A stretch of DNA of 64,000 bases from assembly GCA_030537315.1 (NCBI GenBank), contig JAUNNZ010000004.1, forward strand, positions 1 through 64,000, in the 5' to 3' direction. Under the pieces are notes generated by a model. It was not told where the DNA came from. It did no database searches and saw only the letters and a list, made by a program, of their open reading frames with translations. Made by a program: the position numbers and the translations under genes. Positions 7,071 through 17,975 of the stretch are shown piece after piece. Source of the DNA: Bacteroidia bacterium. Its GTDB lineage: Bacteria; Bacteroidota; Bacteroidia; Bacteroidales; UBA932. The number at the start of each line of letters is the position of its first letter. Within the stretch, counting starts at the first letter, position 1.

Positions 7071-9941
7071 ATGAACTCCACGGGAACTGTTTTCTTGAAA
7101 AAGTGGCAGGGTTTTGTTGATGCAGACCCTTCCCGTCCGGCGTTTGCCGATGAGAAGACAGCATACACCCGAGGTGAGTCCTGGACGGCATCCGGAAAAA
7201 TCTATTCCTATCTTAAAGAAGCGGGTTTTGGCCGGGATTCCTTCGTTATGGTCAATATGACGAGGGGCGCCGGCGTCTTTGTGGCGATGATCGGCATCCT
7301 GCGGGCCGGATGCGCCTATGTCATCGTTGAGGCCGGATACCCTGAAGAGCGTACCAGGCGCATAAAGGAACTGTCCAAAGCCGGTATCGTAATCGACGAT
7401 GAACTGTTCAGGACCATTCAGTCAGGCTCCGCCCCGTTGACAGGATCCGAGGATGCCGACGAGCACGATCCGGCCTGTCTTGTCTTCACGTCAGGCACCA
7501 CGGGTTCGCCCAAAGGTGTGATCCACGAAAGGGGTGTCATAGAGGTGGCTATGAAATCCCTCATCCATACCGGTGGAGTGATGGAAACGGAAGATGTCCG
7601 TTTCGGTGTCACCGTACCGTTGAATTTCGTGGCGGCGAACCTTATAATCGACGTTACGCTCTTCTGCGGAGCGTCCCTGTATATTCCGTCCTATGAAACA
7701 ATCAAGAACCCGGTCAAATTCTTCAGCTTCCTGAAGGACAATAGGATTTCCGAGACATTCCTGCCTCCGAATATGTACTGCAGATACCACAGACTGCTTC
7801 CGAACTGCGTCAAGCTGGTATATCTGGGGGCCGCCCAGTCAGACAACATCCCGTCATCGTCACGCACGGTGTACAATCTGTATATGGCGAGTGAGACGGG
7901 TTTTGTCATATGCAAGCACAGGGTCGCCGGAGGTGAAAGCCCCTGTCCTGTCGGCCTGCCCGGCCAGGGCGTGGAGGTAAAACTTTCCCCGGAAGGGGAG
8001 GTGCTCTGCCGTGTGCCGTTCACAAGAGGATACGTGGATTCGGACAACAGCGTATTCCAGGACGGCTGGTATCATACGGGAGACCTTGCAAGAATAAACG
8101 GAGACGGCCTGTATGTGCTGACGGGGCGTTCGTCCAATATCGTGAAGATTGACGGCAACAGAGTCGAACCGGAGGAGGTGGAGCACGTAGCTGCAAGGAT
8201 TGCGGGAATAGAGTGTGTGGTCAGGGGTTTTGAAAATTCAAGGGAATCGTTCCTTGCCCTGTATTATGTGCCGAAACCGGGCTTTGACCCTGATTTGTTG
8301 TGCCGGAAGATGCAGGAGACGCTTCCTTACTATATGATACCGTCGCGATTCGTGAAAATCGCGAGGATTCCTGTTTCGAAGAATGGGAAGATTGACAGGA
8401 TGTCCCTCCCTTCGCCGGAAAGATTCGAAGTCCCATATTCAGCGCCTGAAACTGATTTTGAAAAGAGTCTGTGCCGGAATGTGGCGAGGGTGCTGAAGCT
8501 CAGGAAGGTCGGAATGAATGATGACTTTTTCAATCTTGGCGGCCAAAGCCTGGATGTGATAGATGTCATGGGAAAAATGGGTGATGACAAGTTGCAGTCA
8601 ACGTTTTTCTATAAAGGACGCACCTTGCGCGGAATCTCGGAACTATATTATGCAGCGGAAAGTGCCTCTGAAAAAACTGAGCAGGAAAAGGAAATGGAAG
8701 GGCGCAGGTCCCTTCAGCCTATCGGGGGTCTGAATGCCGGAGCGGTGAGTTTTATGTTCGACAGCGCGGCCTGCCGCGGGGTGAACCTGAACATCCCCCA
8801 GGTCATAAAGTTGAGCCCTCTCGTAAACTGCAGACGGCTTGCAAAGTGCACGAATGACTATCTTGCCTCCTCATCGACTTTCCAGACTGTCATCTGCAGG
8901 GATGACGGAGGAAATGTCTGCTTCAAGTTCGCGCCGGAACGGTTGAGGCCAGTCGTGGTTGAAAGGATGTCAGAATCTGAAGCCCTGGCGGCAATCGACG
9001 GATTCATCCGGCCTTTCGACCTGTTCGATGAACTTCCGTACAGGATAAGGATTGTGAGCACTGAAAAAGGCGGATATTTCATGTTCGACATCTATCATAT
9101 GATGTCGGACGGGTTCGGGGTCAGCCAGACCATAAGGGATATTTTCCGGAAATATTTTGGCTTGAGCCCCAAATACACCAACAATTTCTACGCTTGGATC
9201 GAGGATGATAGAATCGCCACTTCCCCTGAAATAATAGATGCGAACACCGAGGTTCTCAAAGGTGTGTTCGACCACGTCGATTGGGCTGTCCCTTACCACG
9301 ATGCACCTGGCAGTAACATTGAATATTCATCGGTTGTCACCGATACGGGAGTATCTGTAAAGGCTTTGGAGAAGGCGGCCGGAAAGAACGGTTTGAGCAG
9401 GTTGGCTGTGATTATGTCGGCATTCGCCCTTGCAATGGCCGGGGTGACAGGGAAGAAAGACATTTTCACCGGTTATGAATACCTGCGACGCGGCTGCCGG
9501 AAAAATATAGCGGGATACACCGCTTCGATGGTCTCTGTCGGATTCCGTCTTGGAAACGTACGCTCCTTGAAGGACCTTTATACATTGGTTTCAGAAGAAC
9601 TCTCCCGCTCAGCCGAAATTCTGATACCTCAGTATTCCGTCCCCGCCACATCGGAATATGGAATCTGGTCCGTGGATGATCTGGGCGATTTCCTGAACCT
9701 GAACCCGTTGCAGAGGATGTTCATCAGGCTCGTCCCGACACCACGCACGACTCCGACCCCTCCGGATTATGTAAACAACATAAAGTTCTTCAACCGTGGA
9801 GACAGGGTGATGCTTGATGCGATGTTCAATGAATGCCATCTCCGCCTCTCATCTTATCACGCACTGGCGGATTCGCTGTCATGCGCCCTCAGGCGTATCG
9901 TTGAAGGTGACGAATCTGTAATTGCCGAGTATCTTCTTTAG
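7071..9941 (+). CDS. NRPS-like enzyme: adenylation, carrier and condensation domains (A-T-C)
   Basis: 956 residues. The adenylation domain (about 1-455) shows LVFTSGTTGSPKGV (137-150), YMASETGF, GWYHTGDLA, a TGRSSNIVKIDGNRVE hinge and the PVSKNGKIDR lysine motif. A carrier domain follows with LGGQSLDV, whose Ser493 should carry phosphopantetheine. The C-terminal part (about 550-956) is condensation-like: FIRPFDLFDELPYRIRI precedes YHMMSDG, with His676, Asp680 and Gly681 of the HHxxxDG motif, the first His being Tyr. There is no thioesterase or reductase, so release probably occurs when the C domain transfers the acyl group to a separate acceptor. It starts 15 bp after the pump gene, suggesting co-transcription and export of its product. 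The substrate cannot be read from the sequence. Confidence 0.88.
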   Translation: MNSTGTVFLKKWQGFVDADPSRPAFADEKTAYTRGESWTASGKIYSYLKEAGFGRDSFVMVNMTRGAGVFVAMIGILRAGCAYVIVEAGYPEERTRRIKELSKAGIVIDDELFRTIQSGSAPLTGSEDADEHDPACLVFTSGTTGSPKGVIHERGVIEVAMKSLIHTGGVMETEDVRFGVTVPLNFVAANLIIDVTLFCGASLYIPSYETIKNPVKFFSFLKDNRISETFLPPNMYCRYHRLLPNCVKLVYLGAAQSDNIPSSSRTVYNLYMASETGFVICKHRVAGGESPCPVGLPGQGVEVKLSPEGEVLCRVPFTRGYVDSDNSVFQDGWYHTGDLARINGDGLYVLTGRSSNIVKIDGNRVEPEEVEHVAARIAGIECVVRGFENSRESFLALYYVPKPGFDPDLLCRKMQETLPYYMIPSRFVKIARIPVSKNGKIDRMSLPSPERFEVPYSAPETDFEKSLCRNVARVLKLRKVGMNDDFFNLGGQSLDVIDVMGKMGDDKLQSTFFYKGRTLRGISELYYAAESASEKTEQEKEMEGRRSLQPIGGLNAGAVSFMFDSAACRGVNLNIPQVIKLSPLVNCRRLAKCTNDYLASSSTFQTVICRDDGGNVCFKFAPERLRPVVVERMSESEALAAIDGFIRPFDLFDELPYRIRIVSTEKGGYFMFDIYHMMSDGFGVSQTIRDIFRKYFGLSPKYTNNFYAWIEDDRIATSPEIIDANTEVLKGVFDHVDWAVPYHDAPGSNIEYSSVVTDTGVSVKALEKAAGKNGLSRLAVIMSAFALAMAGVTGKKDIFTGYEYLRRGCRKNIAGYTASMVSVGFRLGNVRSLKDLYTLVSEELSRSAEILIPQYSVPATSEYGIWSVDDLGDFLNLNPLQRMFIRLVPTPRTTPTPPDYVNNIKFFNRGDRVMLDAMFNECHLRLSSYHALADSLSCALRRIVEGDESVIAEYLL

Positions 9942-9956
9942 TTCCTGATAATACCG

Positions 9957-9964
9957 TATATTTG
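9957..9964 (+). promoter_or_regulatory. -7 box (TATATTTG) for the beta-barrel gene
   Basis: Exact TAnnTTTG match, 16 nt before the preferred ATG at 9981. It lies just after the stop of the NRPS-like gene, separating the two transcription units. Confidence 0.55.
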
Positions 9965-9980
9965 CCAAAATGAAATGTAT

Positions 9981-10601
9981 ATGAAAACGAAATCACTATT
10001 TACGATCGTGCTTGCGCTCCTTATAGCTGTGAGCGCCTCCGGCCAGGGCTTCCACTTCGGTGTCAAGGGAGGCGTCTCGGGAAATTGGATGCCGGGCACC
10101 AACCTCAATGTCGATGACTATCCGATAATGAACGTGGGCTTTTATGGCGGTGTGACCGGAACCTTCTTCCTTTCTGATATGACCTTCCTCCAGGCGGAAG
10201 CCATCTATACCCGCAAGGGTGTTTCCACCAACAGTGAGATCACCGGGAAATATTCACGCAACATCTCCTATATCCAGGTGCCTGTATTCTTCGGTTTTGC
10301 AGTCGGCTCTGATGATGCCCTGAGGTTTATGGTCGGTCCCGAGTTCGCATTTGCCGTCGGCAATCAGGTTGTCACGAACGCTGCCCTCAATCCTGCGGGA
10401 GGCGACAAATACAAGCCGGCACCATTCAATTTCGGCATAGGCCTCCAGGTATCATATTTCGTCACCGATGGCCTGGCAATCGACCTCAGATTCGACAAGG
10501 GTTTTACCCGGACCCTCAAGCCGGCGGTTTCTACGGCAGTCGAAGACAAGGGCACCAACCTCGGTGTAATGCTCGGCGTCAGCTATATGTTCGGGAATTA
10601 G
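9981..10601 (+). CDS. Outer-membrane beta-barrel protein (PorT/OMP_b-brl_2 type)
   Basis: 206 residues from the ATG at 9981, which begins a clean signal peptide ending near SASGQ; an ATG two codons upstream (9975) is also possible. The mature protein is a run of amphipathic strands: FGVKGGVSGNWMPG, a central FLQAEAIYTRKG, IQVPVFFGFAVG, then LGVMLGVSYMFGN with a terminal aromatic. This fits the small eight-stranded barrels common in Bacteroidota, related to PorT-like proteins. Its role is unknown. It is followed 24 bp later by a lipoprotein hydrolase gene, probably in the same transcript. Confidence 0.8.
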   Translation: MKTKSLFTIVLALLIAVSASGQGFHFGVKGGVSGNWMPGTNLNVDDYPIMNVGFYGGVTGTFFLSDMTFLQAEAIYTRKGVSTNSEITGKYSRNISYIQVPVFFGFAVGSDDALRFMVGPEFAFAVGNQVVTNAALNPAGGDKYKPAPFNFGIGLQVSYFVTDGLAIDLRFDKGFTRTLKPAVSTAVEDKGTNLGVMLGVSYMFGN

Positions 10602-10625
10602 CATACACAATCAACAATAACCAAT

Positions 10626-12362
10626 ATGAAAAGAATCATTGCCTTAACAGCAGCCGCGGCCACTCTCATCCTCGCGCTGTCCTGCAGTCAGACAGACACG
10701 GCCGACGTCCAGGTCGGCCCGTACACCGTTTCAGTCATAGAGCCGGGCGTATATCACATCCAGGACTTCAATGACGAAAATCCTGCAGGCGAAACCTTCG
10801 ATGCGGAGGGCAACAAGACCCACTTCAACAACTGCTCCGACATGTATCTCCTCGTAGGGCGCAGCAAAGCCCTCCTGATAGACCTGTCAAACAACATCAA
10901 ATGGGCTGACAATGCCGAGGAGTCCCTGCGCAGCATCGTTGCGGAGCGCACTAAAGGCAAGGACCTCATAATCACCTTCACCCACAACCACGGTGACCAC
11001 ACGGGAATGCTGTATGCATACCGCAATGACCCTGATGTGGCATTCGCCTGCCCTAAGGCTGATTTCCAGAACCTGCTCACCCAGGAAGAGGCCGCGAAAT
11101 GGCCTCTCTACAATGAGGGTTTCGAATTCGACCTCGGAGGTATGAAGGTACAGACCATCGCCGTTCCGGGCCATACCCCGGGCTCGATGGTGTTCTACCT
11201 CAAGGGTCACAACATCATCTTCTCCGGCGACGCGATCGGTTCCGGACATGGTGTATGGATATTCAACCGCGACGCGTTCTACAGCTACGTCTCCGCCGTT
11301 TACCATCTGGCAGCCTTCGTCGAAGACCCTGCCAACGGAATCGACAAGGATGCACTCAAATTCTATGGCGGCCACTACTGGCAGCGCGACTGGCTGGACT
11401 ATGCCGAAGGTCAGGAGCAGGGCTGGCAGTACCTTTCCGATATGAAAGACCTCATCGACCAGATCGAGCGCGGCGAGGCTGCAACCGAGCCTTCAAACCT
11501 CGGGATGCCGAATCTCGACACCTACTTCCGCAACGGCGAAGCCATCATTACCTGGAATGCTGCAGAGGCGAAGGAATATACAGAAGAATACAGCGAGAAA
11601 ATCGTCTATCGCGACGAGGACCTCGTCTTCCGCCAGATAGACGAACACACCTGGGAAGGCAACGGCCATATGGTCTACAACGAGTCCGTCTATCTCATCG
11701 AAGGTGAGGAAAAGGCCCTGCTCATCGATGCCGGCACGATGCTCCGCCATCTCGACAAGGCCGTCGCAAAGCTTACCGACAAGCCTGTCACCCTTGTCGC
11801 AACCCACGTCCACGGCGACCACACCGGAATGGCAATCAACCTGTTCCCTGAAATCTACATCAACCCGGCAGACGTTGCCCAGATGGGAATGAACCTGACC
11901 GATGCCTCCGCAGCGGCAAATATGTACAAGTGCAAGTTCTGCTTCCTGCAGGACGGTATGGTCTTTGACCTCGGTGGCCGTGAAATAGAAGTTGTCTACA
12001 CTCCCGGACATACACCGGGCTCCACAACCTTCATCGACAAGGAAAAGCATTACGGCTTCAGCGGAGATTCATTCGGCTCGACGAACCTTCTCCTCACCTC
12101 CAATTTCTCGACTCTGGTCTCAACCACTGCCAGGATGGAGGCGTATATGAAGAAATTCGGCATAGAGAAACTGTATCCCGGCCATTACAACAAGGGCAAT
12201 CTCGAAACTCTCCAGAGAGTTCAGGACCTCAACAGGATGGCTCACGAGATGCTTGACGGAACCCGCACCGGCGTCACCGAAGAAGGCATGCTCGGTCTCA
12301 ACTCTGCAATCAACGACTTCGGCGTCACTGTAAGGTACAATTATCCAAACGCAGTGAAGTAA
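10626..12362 (+). CDS. Lipoprotein with two tandem metallo-beta-lactamase-fold domains
   Basis: 578 residues with a lipoprotein signal (LALSCSQ, lipid Cys20). Two homologous hydrolase domains follow. Domain 1 (about 28-285) has THNHGDH (His120, His122, Asp124, His125), VPGHTPGSMVFY, IFSGDAIG and YGGHYW. Domain 2 (about 325-560) has THVHGDH (His394, His396, Asp398, His399), YTPGHTPGSTTFI, FSGDSFGS and YPGHYN. Both therefore keep the zinc ligands and both could be active. The arrangement suggests internal duplication. Family members hydrolyse thioesters, lactones, beta-lactams or phosphodiesters; nothing here selects a substrate. It should sit at the periplasmic or outer-membrane face. The GH9 gene begins 1 bp after its stop. 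Confidence 0.88.
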   Translation: MKRIIALTAAAATLILALSCSQTDTADVQVGPYTVSVIEPGVYHIQDFNDENPAGETFDAEGNKTHFNNCSDMYLLVGRSKALLIDLSNNIKWADNAEESLRSIVAERTKGKDLIITFTHNHGDHTGMLYAYRNDPDVAFACPKADFQNLLTQEEAAKWPLYNEGFEFDLGGMKVQTIAVPGHTPGSMVFYLKGHNIIFSGDAIGSGHGVWIFNRDAFYSYVSAVYHLAAFVEDPANGIDKDALKFYGGHYWQRDWLDYAEGQEQGWQYLSDMKDLIDQIERGEAATEPSNLGMPNLDTYFRNGEAIITWNAAEAKEYTEEYSEKIVYRDEDLVFRQIDEHTWEGNGHMVYNESVYLIEGEEKALLIDAGTMLRHLDKAVAKLTDKPVTLVATHVHGDHTGMAINLFPEIYINPADVAQMGMNLTDASAAANMYKCKFCFLQDGMVFDLGGREIEVVYTPGHTPGSTTFIDKEKHYGFSGDSFGSTNLLLTSNFSTLVSTTARMEAYMKKFGIEKLYPGHYNKGNLETLQRVQDLNRMAHEMLDGTRTGVTEEGMLGLNSAINDFGVTVRYNYPNAVK

Positions 12363-12363
12363 T

Positions 12364-14667
12364 ATGAAGACTGCCATCAAGGCCGCACTGGCGGCTCTCG
12401 CGTTGCTCCTGCCTCTTCAGGCCGGGGCAACCCGCTTTATGGAGGTCAAGGTGGTTGACAGGGACTACCTGATGCTCCGCTTCCGCGACGGCGAAGTCCG
12501 CTACCGTGACAACGCCACGGGCCCGAGCGCATACCTCGGGCACACCTTCGCCGCAGGCGATGACACGATGTTCGTTTTCGGGAGGCGTCTGGATACTGTC
12601 TGCGCTTCAAGAGCTGACAGCTGGACAGTCAGCTCTTCCGACAAATCCTTCGGCAGCCTCGCGCCTCTGAGCGTCAGCCGGAAGTCAAAGCCGATGAACA
12701 CGGACAACACCCTTTCCAGCGAACTTGACCACTGGATATTCCTCCAGCTGCCAAAACCGATGAAACAAGGCTGTACGTACACTGTAAGCATCCCTGATGC
12801 ACTCGGCGCCGACGTCAAGGAGGCCAGCGTAAAATTCGACATCTGGAATTCACAGTCGGAGTCCGTCCACGTCAATATCATCGGGTATTCGCCCCGTGAA
12901 CAGACCCACGCCGCTGACCTTTATCTCTGGCTCGGAGACGGTGGCCGGCGTGATTACAAGGGTTTCGAGGGCCGCAAGGTATATCTTTACAATGTGGCGA
13001 CGGGCAAGAGCAAGACGGCCGGTACGGTGAAATTCTGGAAAAATCAGAGCGCAAGCGAATTCGAGGCGGGCAAGAAGGACCTCACTGGTTCGGATGTCTG
13101 GAACATCGATTTCAAGGGCGCCGCGCCGGGACGCTACCGTCTGGTAGTCGAGGGCGTCGGCTGCAGTATGGATTTCGATATAGCCGATGACATTTATTTC
13201 CAGCCATACCGCTTCAGCCTGCGCGGCTATTACTATATGCGTCTGGGCGAGCCCGTTGACCCCAAGGTCAGCCCTGTTCCGCGCCAGCCGCAGTTCATCC
13301 CTGAGGTAGATCCTAAAGGTTTCACCGTTTACAAGACCGATCTCCAGCCGTGGCATCCTGACTGGCGCAAGCTCCGCGGTGACGTGTGGGACGAACCTCA
13401 TTTCAAGCCGGCCCTCACATCCGCCTTCTGGCAGCACCGTCTGCCTGGCAGTCCGGTGAATACCGAAGTCCGCGGCGGCCACTCCGACGCATACGACTGG
13501 GACCGCCACCTTGCGCACGTCAGCAATATCTATGACATCCTGTTGCCATATATCCTCACGGGAGGACGCCTGTCGGAAGATAATCTCGGCATACGCGAGA
13601 GCGGCAACGGCATCCCCGACCTCATCGACGAGGCCCGCAACGAGGTCGATTTCTTCCTGAGCATACGTGACGGCGAGGCCTACTCCCAGGGCGTGACGAA
13701 CCCTTCCGTCGAATGGACGATAATGTTCCAGGCGGGCTGCACCACGATGGCCGCCTGGGCCAATGCAGCCAACTGCGCGATTACGGCGGAGGCATTCCGC
13801 ATCAGCGGGAACAAGGAACTTTGCGAATATTACACGGCAGAGGCCGTCAAGGCCTACCGTTTTGCCGGCAGGCAGGAAAACCTGCAGCTGGATGACCTGC
13901 AGGACATCGGCAGCGCAAGGATGCGCGGCCGCGATTTCCGCCAGATGGCGGCGGCATTCCTTTATAACGTCACGGGTGACCGTGAATGGGAGGATGCCAT
14001 GGCGGAAGACAGCGTGGTAAAAGGGCCTGACAGCCATCTCTTCGAGAAAGGCTGGCAGGGCGCATACTACCAGATATGGAGCGCAGCGGCGTATCTGACC
14101 TGCCCGCGCGAGCGCCATTATCCTGAACTTTACGCCAATCTGAAGGCATCCGTCGCGTCACACGCAGAATCGAACAATATCGGTTTTGCGGCGCAGCGTC
14201 CGTCACGCCGCACCGCAAACGACGAACGCTGGCAGGTTTCGGAGAACCTGCAGCTCGTGATGATGGCGCACTACTGTGCGGACAAGTCCGCCAGGCCAGC
14301 CCTCGAGCGCGCAATGTATCTGGAGGCAGGATGGGGACTTGGACGCAATCCGGGCAACATCGTGGAGATGACTGGCCTTGGCGAACGCCATATCACCGAC
14401 TGCTACACCACCGGCCGCAACGACGGCACTCCCGAGTGCCATCCGGGCCAGACCCCGTTCAACGGGACGGAAACCTGGTCTCCGGGCAACGGAGGTGATG
14501 CCAGGATACTTCTGGACCGCTGCTATCCGAGCTGGTACGACGGCGGCTGGCCGCGTCAGGAATCATTCTTCAACCAGCGTTACCTGTGGGTCAACGGTGA
14601 GTTCACCCCGCGCGAGACGATGCGCGGCAAGATGGCTTTGCTTGCATATTTGTACGGAATAAGATAA
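12364..14667 (+). CDS. Glycoside hydrolase family 9-like enzyme (endoglucanase type)
   Basis: 767 residues with a signal peptide (to about LQAGA, 22). An N-terminal beta-sandwich domain like the Ig-like module of GH9 enzymes (about 25-290) precedes an (alpha/alpha)6-barrel. The catalytic aspartate block reads GHSDAYDWD (Asp375, Asp378), followed by GIPDLIDEARNEVDFFL and, near the end, WGLGRNPGN and ECHPGQTPFNG. Glu751 in PRETM aligns with the general acid of the family. The usual DAGD becomes DAYD, so specificity may differ from classical cellulases. A periplasmic or surface role in beta-glucan breakdown is likely. It is packed tightly between the lipoprotein hydrolase and a redox-type gene. 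Confidence 0.85.
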   Translation: MKTAIKAALAALALLLPLQAGATRFMEVKVVDRDYLMLRFRDGEVRYRDNATGPSAYLGHTFAAGDDTMFVFGRRLDTVCASRADSWTVSSSDKSFGSLAPLSVSRKSKPMNTDNTLSSELDHWIFLQLPKPMKQGCTYTVSIPDALGADVKEASVKFDIWNSQSESVHVNIIGYSPREQTHAADLYLWLGDGGRRDYKGFEGRKVYLYNVATGKSKTAGTVKFWKNQSASEFEAGKKDLTGSDVWNIDFKGAAPGRYRLVVEGVGCSMDFDIADDIYFQPYRFSLRGYYYMRLGEPVDPKVSPVPRQPQFIPEVDPKGFTVYKTDLQPWHPDWRKLRGDVWDEPHFKPALTSAFWQHRLPGSPVNTEVRGGHSDAYDWDRHLAHVSNIYDILLPYILTGGRLSEDNLGIRESGNGIPDLIDEARNEVDFFLSIRDGEAYSQGVTNPSVEWTIMFQAGCTTMAAWANAANCAITAEAFRISGNKELCEYYTAEAVKAYRFAGRQENLQLDDLQDIGSARMRGRDFRQMAAAFLYNVTGDREWEDAMAEDSVVKGPDSHLFEKGWQGAYYQIWSAAAYLTCPRERHYPELYANLKASVASHAESNNIGFAAQRPSRRTANDERWQVSENLQLVMMAHYCADKSARPALERAMYLEAGWGLGRNPGNIVEMTGLGERHITDCYTTGRNDGTPECHPGQTPFNGTETWSPGNGGDARILLDRCYPSWYDGGWPRQESFFNQRYLWVNGEFTPRETMRGKMALLAYLYGIR

Positions 14668-14669
14668 CT

Positions 14670-15149
14670 ATGAAAATTGACGTTGAGGAAAGGAAACAGC
14701 GTGCGATGAAGCTGTTTCATGAAGGATACAACTGCTGCCAGTCGGTGGCGCTCGCGTTCAGCGATGTGCTGATGGAGCGTCAGGGCCTGGATGAGCAGCA
14801 GATAATGGCTCTCGCCAGCGGTTTCGGTGGCGGAATCGGCCGCCTGCGCGAAGTCTGCGGCTGCGTGAGCGGAATGACAATGGTCGCCGGCGCCATGTGC
14901 CCGGCACCGGCAGGCAGCCCGAAGAGAACGGAGAATTACGCTCTGGTCCAGGAACTTGCAGAGAAGTACCGTCAGGAGAACGGCAGTATCGTCTGCCGTG
15001 ACCTGCTTGGCATCCGAGCCGCTCAGAAGGAGTCGCCCGTCCCGTCCGAGCGCACCGCCGAATACTACAAGGCCCGCCCTTGCGAGGAGCTTGTCGGGTG
15101 TGCCGCAGGAATTTTAGCAACCAAATTGGGCGAAAGCGATTTTCAATAG
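14670..15149 (+). CDS. C_GCAxxG_C_C family protein
   Basis: 159 residues, cytoplasmic. It carries the cysteine pattern of this family: YNCCQSVALAF near the N-terminus, then CGCVSGMTMVAGAMCP (about 66-81), VCRDLLG and a C-terminal CEELVGCAAGILA. Members are thought to bind a metal or cluster or to take part in redox reactions, but the biochemical role is not established. It starts 2 bp after the GH9 stop, so it is probably the last gene of that transcript. The ATP synthase promoter follows. Confidence 0.85.
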   Translation: MKIDVEERKQRAMKLFHEGYNCCQSVALAFSDVLMERQGLDEQQIMALASGFGGGIGRLREVCGCVSGMTMVAGAMCPAPAGSPKRTENYALVQELAEKYRQENGSIVCRDLLGIRAAQKESPVPSERTAEYYKARPCEELVGCAAGILATKLGESDFQ

Positions 15150-15160
15150 CCCGAAATTAG

Positions 15161-16717
<1,557 letters not shown>

Positions 16718-16723
16718 AGAAAA

Positions 16724-16957
16724 ATGAAACTTAGGATTCTGACACCCGAATGGAGCAGGGAGGTGGAGGCGGACGCGATCTTCCTCCCGGGCACCGTGTC
16801 TCCTTTCGAAGTCCTTCCCGGCCACGCGCCTATGATCTCCGCCCTGGATGCCGGAGAGCTGCGCTGGCGCGCCGACGGCGGGGAGGAAAGCCTTGCCGTC
16901 AGGGGAGGCGTCGTCAGGGTCGGACGCCAGGAAACCGTAGTCTGCGCTGAAGTATGA
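16724..16957 (+). CDS. atpC: ATP synthase F1 subunit epsilon (short form)
   Basis: 77 residues, matching only the N-terminal beta-sandwich of epsilon (LRILTPEWSREVEADAIFLPG, then HAPMISAL). The C-terminal helical domain, which inhibits ATP hydrolysis in many bacteria, is absent. Short forms of this size are usual in Bacteroidota. The stop overlaps the atpB start by 4 bp. Confidence 0.93.
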   Translation: MKLRILTPEWSREVEADAIFLPGTVSPFEVLPGHAPMISALDAGELRWRADGGEESLAVRGGVVRVGRQETVVCAEV

Positions 16958-17955
16958 AGAAATGGCTTCTCATATTGACCTGTCTCCTGCTCCCGCTTGC
17001 CGCGGGCGCGCAGGAGGACGACATCGATATGGAAGCATATCTTTTCGGCCACATAGCCGATTCATATGAATGGCATATCTGCACGATCAACGAAAAGGAG
17101 ATAGCCATCCCTCTTCCATGCATTATCATAGAGAACGGAGTGCACGTGTTCACGCTGCACAATATGGCGGAGCACGGTTATTCTATGAATGCAGACGGCA
17201 AGATCATCAATGCAAGTACTGGCGAGCGTCCGTTCTGGGACATTTCCATCACCAAGAACGTGTGCGGACTGATGATAGATTCCATACTGCTGGTTGTGCT
17301 GATCCTCCTCTGCGCCCGCTGGTACAGGAAGCACGATGTGTTGAAGGAGACCCCAACCGGCATTGCAGCACTGCTTGAGCCGGTGATCGTGATGATCCAG
17401 GATGACGTGATCAAGGATGCTGTCGGACCTGAGTACAAGAAATACACTCCATACCTGCTCACGGCGTTCTTCTTCATCCTCATCAACAACCTGATGGGTA
17501 TAATCCCTATTTTCCCGGGAGGCGCCAACATCACGGGAAATATCGCCGTCACGCTTGTGCTTGCCCTGTTCACCTTCTTTATGGTGAACCTTTTCGGCAA
17601 CAAGCACTACTATAAAGACATTTTCTGGCCGGAGGTACCGCTTTTCCTGAAAGCGATACCCGTCATGCCGGTCATCGAGATAATCGGAATGTTCACCAAG
17701 CCGTTCTCGCTTATGATACGACTCTTCGCCAATATCCTGGCGGGACATATCATGATTCTGAGCACGATTGCCGTGGTATTCCTCACCGCAAAGCTCGGAG
17801 CGGTGCTCAACGGCTCGCTCACCGTGGTGGCAGTTCTGTTCGGCATTTTCCTGGATTGCCTGGAACTGCTTGTGGCATTCATCCAGGCTTATGTATTCAC
17901 GATGCTCTCGTCCGTCTTCATCGGCCTTGCGCATCAGACACCTGAAAAACATTAA
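16954..17955 (+). CDS. atpB: ATP synthase Fo subunit a
   Basis: 333 residues, longer than E. coli subunit a because of an N-terminal signal peptide (LPLAAGAQ) and an extra periplasmic segment of roughly 100 residues, as in other Bacteroidota. The essential ion-channel arginine is Arg256 in LMIRLFANILAGH. Five or so membrane segments follow the periplasmic part. No atpI-like gene precedes it. Confidence 0.95.
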   Translation: MKKWLLILTCLLLPLAAGAQEDDIDMEAYLFGHIADSYEWHICTINEKEIAIPLPCIIIENGVHVFTLHNMAEHGYSMNADGKIINASTGERPFWDISITKNVCGLMIDSILLVVLILLCARWYRKHDVLKETPTGIAALLEPVIVMIQDDVIKDAVGPEYKKYTPYLLTAFFFILINNLMGIIPIFPGGANITGNIAVTLVLALFTFFMVNLFGNKHYYKDIFWPEVPLFLKAIPVMPVIEIIGMFTKPFSLMIRLFANILAGHIMILSTIAVVFLTAKLGAVLNGSLTVVAVLFGIFLDCLELLVAFIQAYVFTMLSSVFIGLAHQTPEKH

Positions 17956-17975
17956 ACAATTAAACTCATAAAATT

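Noticed and set aside
8345..8363. CGCGATT/AATCGCG inverted repeat inside the NRPS-like gene
   Set aside because: It lies within well-conserved adenylation-domain codons and is short; chance is the simplest explanation.
12850..14118. Long open frame on the minus strand opposite the GH9 gene
   Set aside because: It mirrors the strong GH9 coding frame, has no family motifs, no promoter box and a composition (Ala/Val/Arg) expected of an antisense frame in GC-rich DNA.
17062..17952. Minus-strand open frame opposite atpB
   Set aside because: His/Glu/Arg-rich composition is the reverse-strand image of membrane-helix codons; no evidence of a gene.
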